Made by a program: the position numbers and the translations under genes. The notes under the pieces are model-generated. The model saw only the letters and a list, made by a program, of their open reading frames with translations. It searched no databases and was not told where the DNA came from. From the NCBI GenBank assembly GCA_021828935.1, contig JAJZCU010000039.1:1-9959 (forward strand): a DNA stretch of 9,959 bases, in the 5' to 3' direction. Source of the stretch: Planctomycetota bacterium (lineage in GTDB: Bacteria > Planctomycetota > Phycisphaerae > WQYP01). Below, one piece after another: positions 7,060 to 9,959 of the stretch (position 1 is its first letter; every line of letters starts with the position of its first letter).

Positions 7060-7300
7060 CGGTGCGTACCTCCATGCCCGACCGCACCGGCGTTTGGCAA
7101 CTTAATCGCGCCGGCACGCCGTCAATTTCCACCCGGCATTCCATGCATATGCCCATGCCGCAGAGCGGTCCGCGCCCCTGCCCGGAAACTGACGTGCGAA
7201 ACAGTGTTTCACCAACTGTCAAAAGTGCGGCCGCCACCGTGCTCTGCTCCGCCACCTGATGCGGCCTTCCATTAATAATGATCACAACGGTATCAGGCAT
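7052..7300 (-). CDS. small [2Fe-2S] ferredoxin-like subunit of the dehydrogenase
   Basis: An 82-residue protein of the HcnA/small-subunit kind: one plant-type-like [2Fe-2S] domain. The four cysteines are C47, C52, C55 and C68, spaced Cx4Cx2Cx12C, in GPLCGMGICMECRVEIDG (45-62) and LSCQT (66-70). It begins with strand MPDTVVIIINGRPHQV, normal for the family. I chose the ATG at 7300 because GGAGG lies 8 bases upstream and the family starts there; the frame's extension to 7501 is antisense-type noise over the neighbouring gene. The ATG overlaps the stop of the upstream flavoprotein gene (ATGCCTGA, 7293-7300), and its own stop overlaps the next GTG, so three subunits are made in a coupled series. 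It probably relays electrons between the two flavoproteins. Such subunits are often missed because they are short. Confidence 0.85.
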   Translation of the reverse strand: MPDTVVIIINGRPHQVAEQSTVAAALLTVGETLFRTSVSGQGRGPLCGMGICMECRVEIDGVPARLSCQTPVRSGMEVRTGG

Positions 7301-8486
7301 GACCGGCGCCTCCAATTGCCGCCAACGCCGACGGCGCGGTGGCGCAGGCAGACCGCGCATCAATCTGCCCCGCGCGGCATGGCGAATATGGCGCTGCTGG
7401 AATTTCCGTGACCCGTCCGCACAGCATGTCAGCCACCAGCCGCGCCGTGCCCATGCTGGTGGTAATACCCAGGCCCTCGTGCCCAGTGGCCAGCCACACA
7501 TTGGGCCGCGTCGGGTGCGGCCCGATCAAGGGAAGTTTGTCCGGCGTGGCGGCCCGGAAGCCCGTCCAGATGCGTATGGCGGAAAGATTCGCCAGCCCCG
7601 GCATATAAGAAACCGCCCGCGCCAGCATGCGCTGCGCCATACCATGGTCCACCTCCGCACGGTTATTATCAAATTGGCGGGATGAACCGATCAGCACCTG
7701 CCCGGTGGCCCGCGGCTGCACATTAAACGCAACGGAATCGCCGGTGGAACCGTGGGCACTTTTTAAGTAGCCCAATTCCACGAGTTGATGCCGCACAAAA
7801 TTCGGGTGTCGGTCGGTGATGACAAGGTGCCCCTTGCGGGGCCGCAGTTGAATTTCAGGCAGCAAGGCCTTTGCCTGCGCGCCCACCGCTACCAGCGCCA
7901 TATCGCAGGCTATTTTGCCGCCATCTGCCAGCTCCACGCCAACGTCGGAAATGCGGGATACTTTTATTCCGATGCGCAAGGCCGCGCCGCGGGCGCACGC
8001 CCGCTTTAACAACCATGCGGCCAGCGGCGGCGGATAAACCACGCTGTCATCTGGAATTAACAGGGCGCCGGGCAGACCCGGCCGCAGGCTCGGCTCAACG
8101 GCGGCCAATTGGCGGCTATCCAGCATTTCCGCGCGCACCCCGCGGGCGCGGTAGAACGCGCATTTCTGTGCCACGACCTGCATTTCCTCATCATCCGCCG
8201 CCACCCATAGCGTGCCACAGGCCACTCTTTCCGCGGCCCGGGGCAGATCATCCGCCAGCGCGTTCCAGATATCGCGAGAATACTTTGTCAGCGCAAATTG
8301 GGCTTCTGAATCATCCATGGCCACAATATGCCCCATGCCCGCGGCCGTGGCGCCATGGCCCACGCCAGCGGTATCAACCACGGTTACATGAAAGCCATTT
8401 TCTGTCAGCGCATCGGCGCACGCCGCCCCGACAATTCCCGCCCCGACCACGACAATGTGCGCCGCGCGCGCCGTCGAGCCGCTCAT
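7293..8486 (-). CDS. DAO-family FAD oxidoreductase, D-hydroxyproline dehydrogenase catalytic-type subunit
   Basis: A 397-residue flavoprotein of the D-amino-acid oxidase/glycine oxidase superfamily. Evidence: HIVVVGAGIVGAACA (10-24, FAD GxGxxG), Asp38 at the end of strand 2, ATAAGMGHI (46-54), WTGFRAATPDKLPLIG (307-322) and ATGHEGLGITTSMGT (333-347), the usual C-terminal FAD contacts. With the epimerase upstream and the [2Fe-2S] and BFD-type subunits downstream, it most likely oxidises cis-4-hydroxy-D-proline to 1-pyrroline-4-hydroxy-2-carboxylate, as in the Pseudomonas hetero-oligomeric enzyme. A D-amino acid or D-proline dehydrogenase is the main alternative. The ATG at 8486 shares ATGA with the epimerase stop, and no strong Shine-Dalgarno precedes it, so translation probably depends on coupling. 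The final ~30 residues are Ala-rich and low in complexity, past the normal end of the fold. Confidence 0.83.
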   Translation of the reverse strand: MSGSTARAAHIVVVGAGIVGAACADALTENGFHVTVVDTAGVGHGATAAGMGHIVAMDDSEAQFALTKYSRDIWNALADDLPRAAERVACGTLWVAADDEEMQVVAQKCAFYRARGVRAEMLDSRQLAAVEPSLRPGLPGALLIPDDSVVYPPPLAAWLLKRACARGAALRIGIKVSRISDVGVELADGGKIACDMALVAVGAQAKALLPEIQLRPRKGHLVITDRHPNFVRHQLVELGYLKSAHGSTGDSVAFNVQPRATGQVLIGSSRQFDNNRAEVDHGMAQRMLARAVSYMPGLANLSAIRIWTGFRAATPDKLPLIGPHPTRPNVWLATGHEGLGITTSMGTARLVADMLCGRVTEIPAAPYSPCRAGQIDARSACATAPSALAAIGGAGHA

Positions 8487-9430
8487 ATGCGTATGCCCAT
8501 GCGAAATGGATCGTGCGGGTCCAACAGCAACGTGTTGCGGCCACTGACATACGCCTTGCCGGAAATCGTGGGAATTATCTGCCCTTCCACAATGCGCACG
8601 GAGCCTTTAAACACACTGCCGACAATACTTTCCTGCCGCCAGATCTGCCCCTCTTTTAGCGCGCCATCGGCATACAGGCAGGCCAGCTTGGCGCTGGTTC
8701 CGGTGCCGCACGGGGAGCGGTCGTAGGCCTTTCCGGGGCATAATACGAAATTCATGCCGTCACATTGGGCGCTGCTGGGTGGACCAAACAATTCAATGTG
8801 ATCAATTTCCGCACCGGCTTTTCCGGTGACGCCCTGGGCCACCAGCGCCCGCCGAATCCGCCATGCAGCGTCGATGAGACGTTCCACGTTTTTTAATGCG
8901 ATTTCCTGCCCGTGTTGATGCGTAAGAAAGAACCAGTTGCCGCCCCATGCCACGTCCCCTTCCACCGCGCCGATGCCCGGGACGTTTACGGAAACATTAT
9001 GGGCATATCGAAAGGATGGCACGTTTTCCAGCGACACTCCCGCGGCGCCATCATACGTAAGCCGCACCGGGCCCACGGGCGTTTCCAGCCAATGGACACC
9101 GGCGCCAATGCGCCCAAGAAAACCCAGAGCCACCGCCACGCCGATGGTTCCGTGGCCGCACATGCCCAGATAACCCACGTTATTAAAAAATATGACGCCC
9201 GCCGCGCACTTTGGGTCCACCGGCGGCAGCAACAGGGCCCCCACCATGACGTCCGACCCGCGCGGTTCATTCACAATGGCGCTGCGATGCGCATCGGCGT
9301 GTTCGGCAAAACGCGCTCGCAGTTCGGCCGGTGAGCCAACGCCCAGGTTCGGCCCGCCCGCGATCACCACGCGCGTCGGCTCGCCGCCGGTGTGCGTGTC
9401 CACGACCTCAATTTTTTCAAGAACCGACAT
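8483..9430 (-). CDS. proline racemase family, probable 4-hydroxyproline 2-epimerase
   Basis: A 315-residue enzyme of the proline racemase/hydroxyproline epimerase family, which inverts C2 of the imino acid with two cysteines acting as acid and base. Both are present: Cys91 in NNVGYLGMCGHGTIG (83-97) and Cys241 in DRSPCGTGTSAK (237-248). A Thr at the first position would mean hydroxyproline dehydratase, so that activity is unlikely. The N-terminal DTHTGGEPTRVV (11-22) is the family's opening signature, and length is normal (about 310-335). I favour 4-hydroxyproline over proline because a D-imino-acid dehydrogenase set follows directly; residues alone do not prove it. ATG 9430 fits the family start; GAGGAA lies at 9441-9446, a rather long spacer, and an in-frame TTG at 9448 is possible. 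It overlaps the peptidase gene end by 14 bases and the next gene by 4 (ATGA). Pseudomonas homologues are called LhpA or HypE. Confidence 0.85.
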   Translation of the reverse strand: MSVLEKIEVVDTHTGGEPTRVVIAGGPNLGVGSPAELRARFAEHADAHRSAIVNEPRGSDVMVGALLLPPVDPKCAAGVIFFNNVGYLGMCGHGTIGVAVALGFLGRIGAGVHWLETPVGPVRLTYDGAAGVSLENVPSFRYAHNVSVNVPGIGAVEGDVAWGGNWFFLTHQHGQEIALKNVERLIDAAWRIRRALVAQGVTGKAGAEIDHIELFGPPSSAQCDGMNFVLCPGKAYDRSPCGTGTSAKLACLYADGALKEGQIWRQESIVGSVFKGSVRIVEGQIIPTISGKAYVSGRNTLLLDPHDPFRMGIRI

Positions 9431-9959
9431 CGGCCGCCCATTCCTCAAAGGAAGTTATCACCCCCATTGCGTCGTCCTCTTGATGGGCAGCGATGAACGC
9501 TTCCATGGCATGAACACCTACGGGTACTGTTCCCGTTAAATTGTTAATGCCGGTTTCCGTCACCAGTACCGTATCTTCCACGCGAATGTAAAGGCGTTCT
9601 TCGGGTATCACCAGCTCCGGGTCAACCGCGAATACCAGCCCCGGCGCCAGCGGCGCAGCGGCATAACGCCCGCCATCATGTACCGCCATGCCCACGCTGT
9701 GCGACAGGGGCCGCTGGCTTTCCATGAGTTTGAGCGCCCCAACCCGGTAGATTTCCTTCGACCATCGGCGGCGGTCAATTCGCGGCCGCATGGTTTCGGC
9801 CGCCTCGCGCAAAATTTCCGTTGCCAGTCGCCCCGGCTTAATCAGCGCTAATAGTAATTGATGATATTCCACCACAAAGCCGTACAATTCACGCTGCACG
9901 GCGGAAAATTTCCCGTTCACCGGGAACATGCGGCCAATGTCGGACGTGTAATAACGAAA
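9417..9959 (-). CDS. M24 metallopeptidase (aminopeptidase P/prolidase-like), C-terminal part
   Basis: The gene runs off the right edge; about 180 C-terminal residues are visible. The reading frame is open to base 9959, with YYTSDIGRMFPVNGKFS (the second metal-binding Asp of the pita-bread fold) straddling the ATG at 9929, so that ATG is internal. Further M24 landmarks are PLSHSVGMAVHDGG (metal-ligand His region), a DPELVIPEE stretch and IRVEDTVLVTETG (final metal-ligand Glu). The DPEL form replaces the commoner EPG; I recall this as a normal variant in one M24 subgroup, not as a defect. These enzymes cleave Xaa-Pro bonds in peptides, and Xaa-Hyp bonds may fit too. It is the most upstream operon gene visible and overlaps the epimerase by 14 bases, so it probably supplies imino acid to the downstream enzymes. 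It lacks a visible export signal because the N-terminus is outside the window. Confidence 0.82.
   Translation of the reverse strand, partial: FRYYTSDIGRMFPVNGKFSAVQRELYGFVVEYHQLLLALIKPGRLATEILREAAETMRPRIDRRRWSKEIYRVGALKLMESQRPLSHSVGMAVHDGGRYAAAPLAPGLVFAVDPELVIPEERLYIRVEDTVLVTETGINNLTGTVPVGVHAMEAFIAAHQEDDAMGVITSFEEWAADVGS

Noticed and set aside
7301..7501. N-terminal extension of the small [2Fe-2S] protein
   Set aside because: The extra residues are a shadow of the overlapping flavoprotein gene, and the ATG at 7300 has a strong GGAGG.
7871..8659. A 262-codon plus-strand open frame
   Set aside because: It lies antisense to the DAO-family and epimerase genes, is rich in Pro, Arg and His as expected from the antisense of GC-rich coding DNA, and shows no domain.
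9590..9660. Apparent loss of an M24 metal ligand (DPEL in place of EPG)
   Set aside because: The surrounding IRVEDTVLVTETG is intact, and I recall the DP form as usual in one M24 subgroup, so it is not evidence of inactivation.

Overview
The window is moderately GC-rich bacterial DNA, densely coding, with no rRNA, tRNA, CRISPR array or insertion sequence that I can see. The xylanase style (a variant GH10 with the motif GHNLVWPAW) and the gene mix fit a heterotrophic decomposer from a group such as Planctomycetota, Verrucomicrobiota or Acidobacteriota. That placement is an impression from protein style, not a demonstrated affiliation.

Left part (1-2178): the 3' end of a GmrSD/DUF262-type HNH nuclease gene enters from the left on the + strand. 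Its frame is broken by stops near base 22-34, so it is probably a remnant. It converges on a minus-strand gene for a Schlafen/AlbA_2-type protein with a GHKL-like ATPase region. A small four-helix membrane protein of unknown function lies upstream of that gene on the same strand. This part looks like accessory or defence-type material.

Middle (2179-5735, + strand): a divergent intergenic region carries a possible 32-codon leader ORF. It is followed by a secreted GH10 endo-xylanase with an extra N-terminal beta-rich module, a terminator-like hairpin, and an MFS transporter of the anion:cation symporter (organic acid/hexuronate) type.

Right part (5746-9959, minus strand, transcribed right to left): five tightly packed genes with overlapping ends. 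They encode an M24 (aminopeptidase P/prolidase-like) peptidase that runs off the right edge, a proline racemase-family enzyme with both catalytic cysteines (best fit 4-hydroxyproline 2-epimerase), a DAO-family flavoprotein, a small [2Fe-2S] protein, and a large FAD protein with a C-terminal BFD-like [2Fe-2S] domain. The last three match the hetero-oligomeric D-hydroxyproline dehydrogenase type. Together the operon would release hydroxyproline from peptides, invert it to cis-4-hydroxy-D-proline, and oxidise that to a pyrroline carboxylate. The later steps (deaminase and ketoglutarate semialdehyde dehydrogenase) are not in the window.

The combined picture is catabolism of plant or animal polymers: xylan outside the cell and hydroxyproline-containing peptides inside. 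Xylan plus hydroxyproline would suit plant cell walls, whose extensins are rich in hydroxyproline, but that link is inference.
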